This document shows, piece after piece, positions 1-8,235 of a stretch of 64,000 nucleotides of DNA. The stretch's first letter is position 1. Every line of letters starts with the position of its first letter. Location: positions 507,315-571,314 of the forward strand of contig JBKBNY010000002.1 of the NCBI GenBank assembly GCA_046295175.1. The letters are read 5' to 3'. The DNA is from JALOLV01 sp046295175. GTDB taxonomy: Bacteria > Bacteroidota > Bacteroidia > Cytophagales > Spirosomataceae. The notes under the pieces were generated by a model, which searched no databases, had not been told where the DNA came from, and was given only the letters and a program-made list of their open reading frames with translations. Made by a program: the position numbers and the translations under genes.

Positions 1-564
1 GCTATTCACATCTTTTACATAAAAACCGTATCCGTCTAAGAAATCAGCATCAAATATTTTTCGAGAACCAAATTCGATTCCCCAATTCCATTTATTTCTC
101 CATTGTTTCTTTATTCCAACCCCAATAGAAAGACCACCCCAACTCTGTGCAAAGTTAGCACTCATCATATAGACCCCTCCACCAAAAACGTAGGGTGTCC
201 AGTTATTAACAATTCTTGAAGATGTCGTTCTAAAATTCAAAAAATTATATTCAATTTGGGCAGCCCCTTCAAGAAAAGTTCTTTTGAATTCCCAATCGCG
301 TTTTTGTAGGAATAAGTCTTTGGCTACGTTGGCATCTTTGGCACTAATCTGTCCGAAAAGCCCGCTAACCTTGGCCGAAACTGCCCGTGAAAGGTTGTAT
401 CTAAAAAAGAGATTACCTCCTGGTCTTGCCTGAAAAGGTTTAAACGATGGTGCCAAATCGCCTTTATAATGGCAGAAGCCTGCACCGCCCCCAATCTCAA
501 ATTTTTGTGCAATAGAGCTTGATAATGAAGCTATTACGAAGATAATTGAAAGTGTTTTTTTCAC
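1..564 (-). CDS. Outer-membrane beta-barrel protein, DUF6089-like (3' end outside window)
   Basis: This reading frame runs off the left edge, so only the first 188 codons are present. It begins with GTG at 564, followed at once by a signal peptide (KKTLSIIFVIAS...SSIAQ). The mature N-terminus has the pattern G-G-G-A-G-F-x-H-Y-K-G-D-L-A-P and then N-L-F-F-R-Y-N, typical of Bacteroidota DUF6089-type barrels. The rest alternates aromatic and polar residues (NWTPYVFGGGVYMMS), as expected for membrane beta strands. It lies 59 nt downstream of a second protein with the same N-terminal GGG..HYxGDLxP signature, so the two look like tandem paralogues. The specific role is unknown; an envelope or gliding/secretion-related function is only a guess. 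Confidence 0.7.
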   Translation of the reverse strand, partial: MKKTLSIIFVIASLSSSIAQKFEIGGGAGFCHYKGDLAPSFKPFQARPGGNLFFRYNLSRAVSAKVSGLFGQISAKDANVAKDLFLQKRDWEFKRTFLEGAAQIEYNFLNFRTTSSRIVNNWTPYVFGGGVYMMSANFAQSWGGLSIGVGIKKQWRNKWNWGIEFGSRKIFDADFLDGYGFYVKDVNS

Positions 565-582
565 TTAATAGATGAATTAATG

Positions 583-612
583 CAATGCAAGCCACTTATT
601 TGGCTTGCATTG
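583..612. terminator. Perfect 12-bp hairpin between tandem barrel genes
   Basis: CAATGCAAGCCA (583-594) and its exact complement (601-612) enclose a 6-nt loop. It sits just after the stop codon of the 624-1637 gene and 19 nt before the GTG of the next gene on the same strand. No U-tract follows on the minus strand, so a processing or stability hairpin is as likely as a terminator. Confidence 0.45.
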
Positions 613-623
613 ACGAAATGTCT

Positions 624-1637
624 TTATTTGATAGGTGGACATTTGATTTTGTTACTCAAAATATAATTGAGGGTTACTTGCACAGTTCCGTAATAATCCC
701 ATGCTTTTGTACCACGGGTTCGGATAGGAGCAGTATCTCCCACAACTAAATTATCTGATGGGCGTAAACTACCCGATACTAAACCATAAACTGGGGCAGC
801 TTGATTGAAGCCAGGAAGTCTGCTTTCACCCGTACGGGCTTCATAGTTTTCTTGGCTACGGTTTGTGAATACAGGGTCAGAGGCTGCACTCGCAGGATAA
901 AGACCATTTCCTACATCATCTAAGTAATCAAATGGTGTAATGCGTAGTCCTGCTTCGGCCGAAACATCCCATTTATCGTTTAGTCTATATTTTAATCCTA
1001 ATGCAACGGGGGCAACTAACTGAATTGCTCCATAAGGTTTTATTTGTCCAGAAGTTTTTAAAGGGGCAAGGGCTGTATATTTTTTGAGGTCTGGCTCGCC
1101 ATTGGCTTTGGCAATAAGATTCCCAGACGCATCAGTAATCGTGCCTTTTGCCATAGGGTTATGCCCATAAAATCCTATCCCCACCATTATGTATGGGGTC
1201 AATTTTACTCTATTTTGTGGGCCTTTTCCGTATTGATTCGATAGATTATAAATACCTGAAATAACAAACTCTTTAATATCATTTCTGAAATGCAAGTTTC
1301 GAGCAAATTGCCCAGCAAACTTTTCTACTCCCCATTGTGTTGAAAACTGGTAGTCATCTCCTGAAATTCGTATATAACTGAATGCAAAACGAGCCGCAAA
1401 ATTGGGTGTCAGATAACGAGTATAGTTAACTGTCCCGTTCCAACGAGGCAATGTAATCGCTCCCAAATAAAAAAATTTAAGCGGAGATAAGTCGCCCCAA
1501 TAATGTGAGCTTCCGCCACCTATACCAACCGAAGAATACTGATTTACAACATTACGTTTACTGAAAATTCCCTGACTGTAGCTTTTGTTTACTACCAGCA
1601 GCAGTAGCAAAAGACTCATTAATTTGATGGTTCTCAT
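624..1637 (-). CDS. Outer-membrane beta-barrel protein, DUF6089-like
   Basis: 337 aa. A signal peptide (residues 1-21, ending SYSQ) is followed by a mature region with a GIGGGSSHYWGDLSP motif near residues 38-52, the same signature as the adjacent partial gene. Later segments alternate hydrophobic and polar residues, as in transmembrane strands: LTPYIMVGIGFYGHNP, IQLVAPVALGLKYRLNDKWDVSAEAGLR. The protein ends with a strand-like segment and a short KCPPIK tail. It is probably inserted in the outer membrane. No enzymatic motif is visible. Family assignment rests on the N-terminal signature and barrel-like composition; the precise function is not known. Confidence 0.7.
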   Translation of the reverse strand: MRTIKLMSLLLLLLVVNKSYSQGIFSKRNVVNQYSSVGIGGGSSHYWGDLSPLKFFYLGAITLPRWNGTVNYTRYLTPNFAARFAFSYIRISGDDYQFSTQWGVEKFAGQFARNLHFRNDIKEFVISGIYNLSNQYGKGPQNRVKLTPYIMVGIGFYGHNPMAKGTITDASGNLIAKANGEPDLKKYTALAPLKTSGQIKPYGAIQLVAPVALGLKYRLNDKWDVSAEAGLRITPFDYLDDVGNGLYPASAASDPVFTNRSQENYEARTGESRLPGFNQAAPVYGLVSGSLRPSDNLVVGDTAPIRTRGTKAWDYYGTVQVTLNYILSNKIKCPPIK

Positions 1638-1760
1638 ACTTCTAAAAGTGTTTAGTCGGGCGATGTGCCTTCACAGTCTTGTGTTTAAACGGTTATTTTT
1701 GGACATTTATTATAAATTCTATTTAAAGTATCGAAAATAGAAGCCAAAAACGAACCTTTT

Positions 1761-2642
1761 TTAGTTTCGGGCATCTATCCCCCAATTCAACTTATTGCGA
1801 AGAATATTCAAGAATTCGTCACCTTCCATCTTCACTAATTTTGCCTTGAAGTTCTCTTTTTTTACAACAATCTCGGCATCGGTATCATTGACGATTGTGG
1901 CACGCGAATCCATCGAAACCAAATAATTATTGCTTCGAGATTCTACCTTAAACGAAATCGTGCTTTCGTCAGAAACCACCAACGGACGCACAAACAAGTT
2001 ATGCGGACAGATGGGCGTAATGATAAAGTTTCGAGAATGTGGCATCACCAATGGGCCACCGCAACTCAATGAGTATCCTGTCGAACCCGTTGCTGTCGAA
2101 ACCATCAAGCCATCGGCCCAATATGAATTCAGAAACTCTCCGTTGAGGTACGCATGAATCACAATCATCGAAGACGTATCAGTCTTTGAAATCGCAATTT
2201 CGTTTAGTGCAAAATTCATGCCTTGTTCAAAAAATGGCATGTCCGAATCGGCATGAACCATCGTTCTTTCATCAATTTCGTATTCGTTATTCATCAAAAG
2301 ATAAATCGAACGCTGGATTTTTTGAGGAGAAACGCTCGCCAAAAAGCCAAGACGACCAAAGTTGAAACCCAAAATCGGGAGTTCACGCTCGCCGACGTGC
2401 GATAGGGTTTCGAGCAGGGTTCCGTCGCCGCCCAGACTAAAAACCACGTCTGCATCGAAGATTTCGCTGGGGTTTTCGTATTGCTGCAAGCATTTAAACT
2501 GAATATCGGCTTGTTGTAGAATCCGGCAAAACGAATCTGAAATCTGGATTTCGGTATTGTAAGTAGCTAATTCATCAAAAACCTGCTGAATGTACGGTTT
2601 GGCTTGTACATTGAATTTGCGACCGTGAATGGCGATTCTCAT
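1761..2642 (-). CDS. nadK: NAD kinase
   Basis: 293 aa, the usual length for bacterial NAD kinase, which phosphorylates NAD to NADP in the cytoplasm. The diagnostic GGDGT motif is at residues 71-75 (SLGGDGTLLETL), followed by FGRLGFLA, the LNEIAIS segment, and the glycine-rich GLMVSTATGSTGYSLSCGGPLV nucleotide-binding block. The ATG at 2642 gives the typical N-terminus MRIAIHGR. A -7-like element lies 23 nt upstream at 2665-2672. The gene is followed on the same strand by the outer-membrane barrel genes but separated from them by over 120 nt, so it is probably transcribed alone. Confidence 0.95.
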   Translation of the reverse strand: MRIAIHGRKFNVQAKPYIQQVFDELATYNTEIQISDSFCRILQQADIQFKCLQQYENPSEIFDADVVFSLGGDGTLLETLSHVGERELPILGFNFGRLGFLASVSPQKIQRSIYLLMNNEYEIDERTMVHADSDMPFFEQGMNFALNEIAISKTDTSSMIVIHAYLNGEFLNSYWADGLMVSTATGSTGYSLSCGGPLVMPHSRNFIITPICPHNLFVRPLVVSDESTISFKVESRSNNYLVSMDSRATIVNDTDAEIVVKKENFKAKLVKMEGDEFLNILRNKLNWGIDARN

Positions 2643-2664
2643 GAAGTTTGGAGTAAGTAAAGTA

Positions 2665-2694
2665 CAAATTTAGCAGAATTACGTAATTTACGAA
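2665..2694 (-). promoter_or_regulatory. Candidate nadK promoter
   Basis: On the minus strand TAAATTTG (2665-2672) matches the Bacteroidota -7 consensus TAnnTTTG. A weak -33 (TTCG, 2691-2694) lies 18 nt upstream. The position, 23 nt before the nadK ATG, is suitable. Confidence 0.35.
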
Positions 2695-2729
2695 TTACTG
2701 ATTTGCGATTTACGAATGTTTATTTGGCT

Positions 2730-3365
2730 CTATAAAACCTCAACCATCAACAAGTGGGTAATGTCGTTGGCGATTTCGATTTCGAATGATTGGGTTTGGT
2801 AAGAATAATTGAGTTTGTAGAGGCAAAGATTGCTGTGTTCGAAGCTATCCATTTCGGAGAGGGGCTTGCCTGTAAGCCAAGCCAGAAGGATTCGGATGGC
2901 TCTGCCGTGCATGGATACAAGGATAGTTTTTTCGGATTCTTGCGATAAAATATAGTCAATCGCTTCTTTCTGTCGGTTTTTTACGTCTTCGGGACTTTCG
3001 CCGTTTTCGGTTGGGTAGTCGGTTTGTCCATTTTGCCAACGCCAGATTAAATCTTTGTAGTAGGCATCGTCTTGGTAATTCGGGATTTTACCCTCTTGGC
3101 TTCCCCAACTTATCTCGTTCAGACCTACTAATTGCTCAAATGGAATCCCCAAATCTATAAAACCTTGTATCGATTGTACCGTTCGTCGAAGTGCCGAAGT
3201 ATAAACTTTATCGAATTGAATGTGCTGATACGATTCAAAAAACGCTCTTGCTTGTGCAAAGCCCATCTCGTTGAGGTCGGCGTCAATTCCGCTGCCCTGT
3301 ACAACACCCCTGCGGTTATAATCTGTCTCTCCGTGTCGAATCAGATAAATGGTTTTATTGCTCAT
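2730..3365 (-). CDS. Histidine phosphatase (phosphoglycerate mutase-like) family protein
   Basis: 211 aa. The N-terminal YLIRHGETDYNRRGVVQG carries the RHG catalytic signature, in which the histidine becomes phosphorylated. It is followed by the conserved LNEMG, VYTSALRRTVQS and LNEISWGSQEGK segments and the second catalytic histidine in VSMHGRAIRILLA. This fits the branch of cofactor-independent small phosphatases that includes GpmB- and CobC-like enzymes. The substrate cannot be told from sequence. The gene is divergent from the thioesterase at 3504 across about 140 nt and faces away from it; nadK lies downstream on the same strand. Confidence 0.85.
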   Translation of the reverse strand: MSNKTIYLIRHGETDYNRRGVVQGSGIDADLNEMGFAQARAFFESYQHIQFDKVYTSALRRTVQSIQGFIDLGIPFEQLVGLNEISWGSQEGKIPNYQDDAYYKDLIWRWQNGQTDYPTENGESPEDVKNRQKEAIDYILSQESEKTILVSMHGRAIRILLAWLTGKPLSEMDSFEHSNLCLYKLNYSYQTQSFEIEIANDITHLLMVEVL

Positions 3366-3429
3366 TGAGTCGTTTTTGTGGTTATATTTTTTGTAATAAC
3401 CATTAACTTTTGTTCTATTCGATTAAAAA

Positions 3430-3461
3430 TTTGAAACTTTCTAAAACAAGTCTTAGGTTTG
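3430..3461 (+). promoter_or_regulatory. Promoter for the thioesterase gene
   Basis: TTTG (3430-3433), 20 nt, then TAGGTTTG (3454-3461) fits the Bacteroidota TTTG-N19/20-TAnnTTTG promoter. It overlaps the possible upstream ATG at 3459, which argues for the start at 3504. Confidence 0.5.
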
Positions 3462-3503
3462 TTTTTTGGGATAATTTCAAGCCACAAAATTAACAAAAAA
3501 TAT

Positions 3504-3926
3504 ATGTTTAAACATCATTTAGACCTCGAAAAAATCAATCAATTCAATAAAAACACGCTTGGCGAACACCTCGGTATTGAGTTTACCGAACTCGGCGAAG
3601 ACTACATTGTGGCTCGAATGCCCGTAGATAAACGCACACATCAGCCTGCTGGGCTGCTGCATGGTGGGGCGTCGGTGGTTTTGGCCGAAACCCTGGGTAG
3701 CGTAGCGGGTACACTCACCCTCGAAGACCCCACCAAACAGCACATCGTGGGTGTAGAGATAAACGCCAACCACATTCGTTCGGTACGTTCGGGGTGGGTT
3801 TATGGCAAAGCCACGCCGCTGCACGTGGGGCGTAATACACAGGTTTGGGAAATTAAGGTAACCAGCGAAGAAGGTAAACTTGTATGTGCCAGTCGAATTA
3901 CGCTTGCGGTCTTACAAGTGGCTTGA
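3504..3926 (+). CDS. Hotdog-fold acyl-CoA thioesterase (PaaI / MenI-like)
   Basis: 140 aa from the ATG at 3504. The start at 3459 is rejected because a promoter -7 element overlaps it. The sequence has the hotdog thioesterase pattern: LGIEFTELGEDYIVARMPVDKRTHQPAGLLHGGASVVLAET, with the H-G-G-A-S motif at the start of the central helix and the catalytic Glu in AETLGS. The C-terminal half ends in typical strands (VGVEINANHIRSVRSGWVYGKA). Relatives hydrolyse phenylacetyl-CoA-type or 1,4-dihydroxy-2-naphthoyl-CoA thioesters; the latter would suit menaquinone synthesis in this phylum, but no men gene is nearby. The outer-membrane gene begins 38 nt downstream and may be co-transcribed. Confidence 0.85.
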   Translation: MFKHHLDLEKINQFNKNTLGEHLGIEFTELGEDYIVARMPVDKRTHQPAGLLHGGASVVLAETLGSVAGTLTLEDPTKQHIVGVEINANHIRSVRSGWVYGKATPLHVGRNTQVWEIKVTSEEGKLVCASRITLAVLQVA

Positions 3927-3964
3927 TTTTTGCACAATTCGGTAAGAAATATTCATCGAAAACA

Positions 3965-4810
3965 ATGAAAAAAATTCTTTTTATATCACTATTGGGTTTA
4001 TGCTATACAAATCTTTTTGCTCAGAATGATTCGACAATCGTTAAAATTGATACGAGCGGAGCAAAAAAAGATTCATTAAAAAAGGTATCCATCGAAAAAA
4101 CAAGCACAAAAAAACGCAAAGCCGAAAAAGACACCATTGATGTAAGCTACGCTGAGGAGTTCCGTCGTGAGCAGGTACGATTTACGTGGGGGCTTCGTGG
4201 AGGTATAAATCTTAGCCAAATGGCTTTGAATAATATCAACCCCGTAAGGGTGCAAGCCAATGGTTTGCCGCAATTAAACTCAAGCGGGCGAGTAATCAGA
4301 GATGAATTTCTTGCCAATAGCCAATATTCGCTTGGTTATGTGGGTGGATTGTTTCTCCGAATGACCCGCGGCTCATTCTATTTCCAACCCGAAGCCCTGT
4401 ACTCGGTCAAATCTGGCAAATTTGATATTTTGCAATCGGATGGTAAATTGGCGAGTAGGGTAGAGACGAGTATATCAACGGTTGATATTCCGCTTTTATT
4501 CGGTATTCGTTTTCGCCAAGGAAGAATCTTTGCTGGGCCAGTTGGTACTTTTGCGTTCCAGACCAATCAAAAATTGGTAGATGCTCTAAAAAACTATACA
4601 ACCGAAGACGCCAAAACGGGATTTTTGCTTCGCCCAATTTTAAATCTCCATGCAGGTCTTGGATTTGAATTTGAGCATGTTGTGATGGACATTCGCTACG
4701 AATTCGGCCTCAGTAACTACTCAGATTATACATTGGGTATATCGAGTTCGCCCGCAAATTTCTCGTTTCGACAAAATATGCTTCAACTCACCGTTGGCTT
4801 GATTCGATAA
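3965..4810 (+). CDS. PorT-like outer-membrane beta-barrel protein
   Basis: 281 aa from the ATG at 3965, chosen because it opens a clear signal peptide (MKKILFISLLGLCYTNLFAQ). A lysine/serine-rich linker (about residues 21-62) precedes the barrel (LRGGINLSQMAL..., YSLGYVGGLFLRMTRGSFYFQPEALYS, IPLLFGIRFRQGRIFAGPVGTFAFQ, VVMDIRYEFGLSNYSDYT). The arrangement matches the outer-membrane beta-barrel domain shared with PorT proteins; true PorT is a type IX secretion component, but the family is broad. It ends 20 nt before a strong terminator. It may be co-transcribed with the thioesterase, 38 nt upstream. Confidence 0.75.
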   Translation: MKKILFISLLGLCYTNLFAQNDSTIVKIDTSGAKKDSLKKVSIEKTSTKKRKAEKDTIDVSYAEEFRREQVRFTWGLRGGINLSQMALNNINPVRVQANGLPQLNSSGRVIRDEFLANSQYSLGYVGGLFLRMTRGSFYFQPEALYSVKSGKFDILQSDGKLASRVETSISTVDIPLLFGIRFRQGRIFAGPVGTFAFQTNQKLVDALKNYTTEDAKTGFLLRPILNLHAGLGFEFEHVVMDIRYEFGLSNYSDYTLGISSSPANFSFRQNMLQLTVGLIR

Positions 4811-4830
4811 TCAATTAGAGATAAACCCCA

Positions 4831-4867
4831 AAACCTCCACACTATCAGTAGTTTGGAGGTTTTTTTA
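4831..4867 (+). terminator. Intrinsic terminator
   Basis: AAACCTCCA (4831-4839) pairs with TGGAGGTTT (4854-4862) and is followed by a run of seven T. It ends the barrel-protein transcript. Confidence 0.85.
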
Positions 4868-4997
4868 TAAGTACTTTTTACCGACCAACGTTGCTTTTAT
4901 CCATTCATATAATTATCGAATAATCAATCACAACTTCTACTACGTTTGATGCACTTTTCAATTAGTAAAAGCAAAATACTAACTAAACCTTACAGAA

Positions 4998-5900
4998 ATG
5001 TTTTTAGTAATCATCGGTGTGGTCGTTGTAGTGGCAGGATTTGCCATTAACACACCTGCGTTGCAGTTTTCGCGTTTTGCACGTCCTGTCAAAACAGTTG
5101 GAGCTATCCTAATAGCTTTCGGGTTATTATCTGCTTGTGTTGTCCAGATTGATGCTGGTAAAGTTGGGGTTCAATCGCTCTTTGGCAAAGTGCAGAGTGG
5201 TATCTTAACCAGTGGTCTCAATGTCGTTAATCCACTCGTTGATGTGCGAGAATTCGATACAAAAACCCAAGAATACACGATGTCGGCGATTCATAGCGAG
5301 GGAGAAAAAGAAGGAGATGACGCCATCAGAGTTTTGTCGGCCGATGGTCTCGAAATTGGCATTGATTTGACGGTTTTGTATCGTGTTGAGGCTGAAAAAG
5401 CCCCCAATATTTTACAAAATATCGGAATCGACTATAAATCTAAAATCATCCGACCAATTACCCGTACCCGAATCCGCGACAATGCCGTCTATTATGATGC
5501 GGTGTCTTTGTACTCTACCAAACGCAATGAGTTCCAGCAGCGAATCACCAAAGAAATCAGTGGAGATTTTGCCAAACGAGGCTTTGTTTTAGAGCAAATG
5601 TTGGTACGAAACATTGATTTACCAAAATCTGTCAAACAAACCATCGAATCTAAAATTAATGCCGAGCAAGAAGCCCAAAAAATGCAATTTGTGCTTCAAA
5701 AAGAAAAGCAAGAAGCCGAACGTAAGCGAGTCGAAGCTCAAGGTATTGCCGATTACCAGAAGATTCTCTCGACGGGCCTTTCGGACAAACAGTTACAGTA
5801 CGAAATGATAAAAGCTCAGAAAGAAATCGCTACTTCTCCAAACGCTAAAGTAATCATCATGGGTAATAAATCGGCTCCGGTGATTCTGAACGATAAATAA
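4998..5900 (+). CDS. SPFH/prohibitin family membrane protein
   Basis: 300 aa. Two short hydrophobic segments (about residues 1-15 and 33-50) precede a band-7 domain with the family pattern DAGKVGVQSLFGKVQSGILTSGLNVVNPLVDVREFDTKTQEYTM. The C-terminal part is a long charged helix rich in E, K and Q (ESKINAEQEAQKMQFVLQKEK...), typical of prohibitin and HflK/HflC coiled coils. Such proteins form large membrane rings and often modulate FtsH protease. It stands alone, without an HflK/HflC partner or NfeD-like gene. A -7-like TACGTTTG lies at 4941-4948. Confidence 0.9.
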   Translation: MFLVIIGVVVVVAGFAINTPALQFSRFARPVKTVGAILIAFGLLSACVVQIDAGKVGVQSLFGKVQSGILTSGLNVVNPLVDVREFDTKTQEYTMSAIHSEGEKEGDDAIRVLSADGLEIGIDLTVLYRVEAEKAPNILQNIGIDYKSKIIRPITRTRIRDNAVYYDAVSLYSTKRNEFQQRITKEISGDFAKRGFVLEQMLVRNIDLPKSVKQTIESKINAEQEAQKMQFVLQKEKQEAERKRVEAQGIADYQKILSTGLSDKQLQYEMIKAQKEIATSPNAKVIIMGNKSAPVILNDK

Positions 5901-5929
5901 CAAGTTGTGAGAGAATACTCTCCCCAGAC

Positions 5930-5973
5930 CTTGCTACGGCTGAAAATCAGGTTTTAATCTCAGTCGTGGCAAG
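5930..5973. repeat. Imperfect palindrome after the prohibitin gene
   Basis: CTTGCTACGGCTGA (5930-5943) pairs with TCAGTCGTGGCAAG (5960-5973), 12 of 14 positions, around a 16-nt loop. The core resembles the GTGG...CGGCT core of the palindrome at 31898-31942. There is no T-tract, so it looks like a REP-like element rather than a simple terminator. Confidence 0.45.
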
Positions 5974-6062
5974 TACTTTCCGAGCAGAATATCCGCAAAT
6001 TATTTGCATACAGCGTGGTTGATTTGTATTTTTCAGACACATTCACTTTAACCTTAAAACAA

Positions 6063-7616
6063 ATGGAATTTACGCTCGGTATCGAATGGGAAGGCTTTGA
6101 AAAAGATAAATACACGCATTCTGTTCTCGAAGATAATATTTTACCGACTTACATCAATAAGTGTCGCTGGTTTGCGGGTAAGGCACGCCGAATCGAAGGT
6201 TTGAAAATCCGCCACGTCATCAAACTTCCGCTCGAAAATGGTACGGCTTGTTTCTTGATTTTTGAATCAAAATACAGCGAAGGTGACTCTGAGCAATACC
6301 TTTTGCCGATTTCGTTTATCGAAGACGAGACCCAAGAACTTCACCCAAAAGGTATTATCTGCAAAGCAACTTTAGATGATAAATCAGGAACTTTAGTCGA
6401 TGCTATTTATGATGAAAACTTCAGAATGGCATTGTTTCAGAATATCGTAAAGTCGGGTGAAATCAAGCAGAAAAATGGCGATTTGCTGTCATTTGCCAAA
6501 GGAAAGGCATTGACCGACGAAACGATTACGACATCTTGCTTGCCCGATATTGATTCGAGTAACTCGGCAATGACTTTTGGCGATAAATACTTCTTGAAAC
6601 TCTACCGAAAGTTGTTTAGCGAGACCAATCCTGAGGTAGAAATGGTGGCTTTTATGACCCAAAATTCTGATTTTAGGAATATTCCTCGCTTTGCTGGTAG
6701 CCTAACTTGGAATCGCACCGAAGACGCCGACATTACTTTTGGGATGATGGTAGAGGTCATAGAAAACGACAAGGACGATTGGAGCAAAACTGGCGACTAC
6801 CTAAACGATTTTTTATTCGCGTTTGTCGAGGGCAATTTTCAGATAAAAGAGAATGTTTTTGATAAAGTTTCGCTTTTGGCTAAGCGTACTGCCGAAATGC
6901 ACTTGGCTTTGTTTGCTCTTCGTGGCGAAGAAGCCTTCCGTGCCGAACCCTTCGAGCGTCCGTATCGCCGATATATCCATCAAAAAGTCGAAGATTTGCT
7001 CGAAAGACGTTACAGTTTATTGACAGACAATTACCTTAAATTAGACGAACAATCGCAGCAGTTGGCGTGGGTTTTTATGGAATCGAAAGATTTGATTATC
7101 GAATTTTTTGACCAAATTCTGACCCGCCCGCTCGAATCTTACCGAACAAGAATCCACGGCGATTATCACCTTGGACAGGTGCTTGTAACGGGCGATGATT
7201 TGACAATTATTGATTTTGAAGGCGAACCCGAAGGGAGTATCAAAGAACGTAAAATCAAGCATTCACCGCTCAAAGACGTCGCTGGTATGATTCGGAGTTA
7301 TCATTATGCGGTTTCGGCAAAGTTATTCAATTCTCCCGAAACCGACAGCCTCGACCCTGCGGTGCTACAACGTGCCGCCGACCGTTGGTATAAACTAATC
7401 AGAGATACTTATACCGAAGAATATTTTGCTGTTTTTGGGGCTCCGCATCCTTTATTCAAAAATAACAATGAGATAAACTATTTATTACTTTTTCATTTGC
7501 TCGAAAAAGCAATCTACGAATTAGGATACGAAGTAAATTACCGCCCGACGTGGGTCAAAATTCCGCTTCGTGGCATCGTAGAAGTGATTCGTGAAATCGA
7601 AAAACTGAAAAGATAA
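6063..7616 (+). CDS. Maltokinase-like protein (ATP:maltose phosphotransferase fold)
   Basis: 517 aa from the ATG at 6063; an in-frame GTG at 6015 is possible but starts in sequence with no family character. The N-terminal region contains LPTYINKCRWFAGKARRIEG (about residues 26-50), the signature of the maltokinase N-cap domain. The C-terminal kinase lobe has the Brenner-type motif R-I-H-G-D-Y-H-L-G-Q-V followed by TIIDFEGEP, the metal-binding aspartate. Maltokinase makes maltose-1-phosphate for the GlgE glucan pathway and is commonly fused or adjacent to trehalose synthase. Neither treS nor glgE is here, so pathway assignment is tentative. It ends in a terminator shared with the convergent gene. 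Confidence 0.8.
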   Translation: MEFTLGIEWEGFEKDKYTHSVLEDNILPTYINKCRWFAGKARRIEGLKIRHVIKLPLENGTACFLIFESKYSEGDSEQYLLPISFIEDETQELHPKGIICKATLDDKSGTLVDAIYDENFRMALFQNIVKSGEIKQKNGDLLSFAKGKALTDETITTSCLPDIDSSNSAMTFGDKYFLKLYRKLFSETNPEVEMVAFMTQNSDFRNIPRFAGSLTWNRTEDADITFGMMVEVIENDKDDWSKTGDYLNDFLFAFVEGNFQIKENVFDKVSLLAKRTAEMHLALFALRGEEAFRAEPFERPYRRYIHQKVEDLLERRYSLLTDNYLKLDEQSQQLAWVFMESKDLIIEFFDQILTRPLESYRTRIHGDYHLGQVLVTGDDLTIIDFEGEPEGSIKERKIKHSPLKDVAGMIRSYHYAVSAKLFNSPETDSLDPAVLQRAADRWYKLIRDTYTEEYFAVFGAPHPLFKNNNEINYLLLFHLLEKAIYELGYEVNYRPTWVKIPLRGIVEVIREIEKLKR

Positions 7617-7630
7617 AGCTAATAATCATA

Positions 7631-7660
7631 AAAATAGGAGGTTGTGCAACCTCCTATTTT
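7631..7660. terminator. Bidirectional terminator between convergent genes
   Basis: AAAATAGGAGGTTG (7631-7644) and its exact complement (7647-7660) are separated by 2 nt. A/T runs on both sides let it work for the maltokinase gene and for the opposing small gene. Confidence 0.85.
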
Positions 7661-8043
7661 TATAGATTCTTACCCGCAAAGTCGTTGAATTCTTCTTTGA
7701 GATTGCTGAATAAAGTTATGAAAGTTTCGTAGCGGTCACGGAGTTCTTCGTTATCATCCGTTTTTCGGTGGTCAGATGCCGTAGGATTACTTATGATTTC
7801 GTCCGAGATAGTTTTTTCATCTTGATTAATGAAATGTTTTAAGTAATCTATCTCGTTTTTCTGAATCAAAAATTGATTTTGGAATTTTTCAACTTGCATT
7901 TTGATGGCTTGGTCGGTGTTCTTAAAACTCACCTCGCCGAGTCTATTCTTCAAGATTTGCAATTCATCTTCATAAAAAGCCAGAGCTTTAAGCCATTCGA
8001 TGTGGTCTTCGTGTAAATCAAATAAATATTCTTGTTTTTTCAT
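7660..8043 (-). CDS. Hypothetical coiled-coil protein
   Basis: 127 aa, unrecognised. Highly charged and largely helical, with heptad-like stretches (ALAFYEDELQILKNRLGEV, MQVEKFQNQFLIQKNEIDYLKHFI), a low-complexity linker around residues 80-97, and a second helix (RYETFITLFSNLKEEFNDFAGKNL). No signal peptide or membrane segment, so presumably cytosolic. It is a single gene, convergent with the maltokinase and divergent from the M20 peptidase. The frame is uninterrupted and opens with a conventional ATG (MKKQEYLFDLHEDHIEWL); no function is inferred. Confidence 0.7.
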   Translation of the reverse strand: MKKQEYLFDLHEDHIEWLKALAFYEDELQILKNRLGEVSFKNTDQAIKMQVEKFQNQFLIQKNEIDYLKHFINQDEKTISDEIISNPTASDHRKTDDNEELRDRYETFITLFSNLKEEFNDFAGKNL

Positions 8044-8235
8044 CTGTTATTGCGTTTTGATTTTGTATTTCAAATCACGCTCATTTATCGGGCATTTTTT
8101 ATGAGGTAAGTCATCGTTTCAATTAATCGTTGTCATTGAAATTAAAGACTATAGATTCACTTTTTTGAGCAATTTCTCCGTACTTTTGCCGTGAAATTTG
8201 CAGAGAGCAATCAACCATTTTTGATAAAAACTATT

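Noticed and set aside
6015..6062. Earlier GTG start for the maltokinase
   Set aside because: The 16 added residues do not resemble the family and the ATG at 6063 starts directly before the conserved cap domain.
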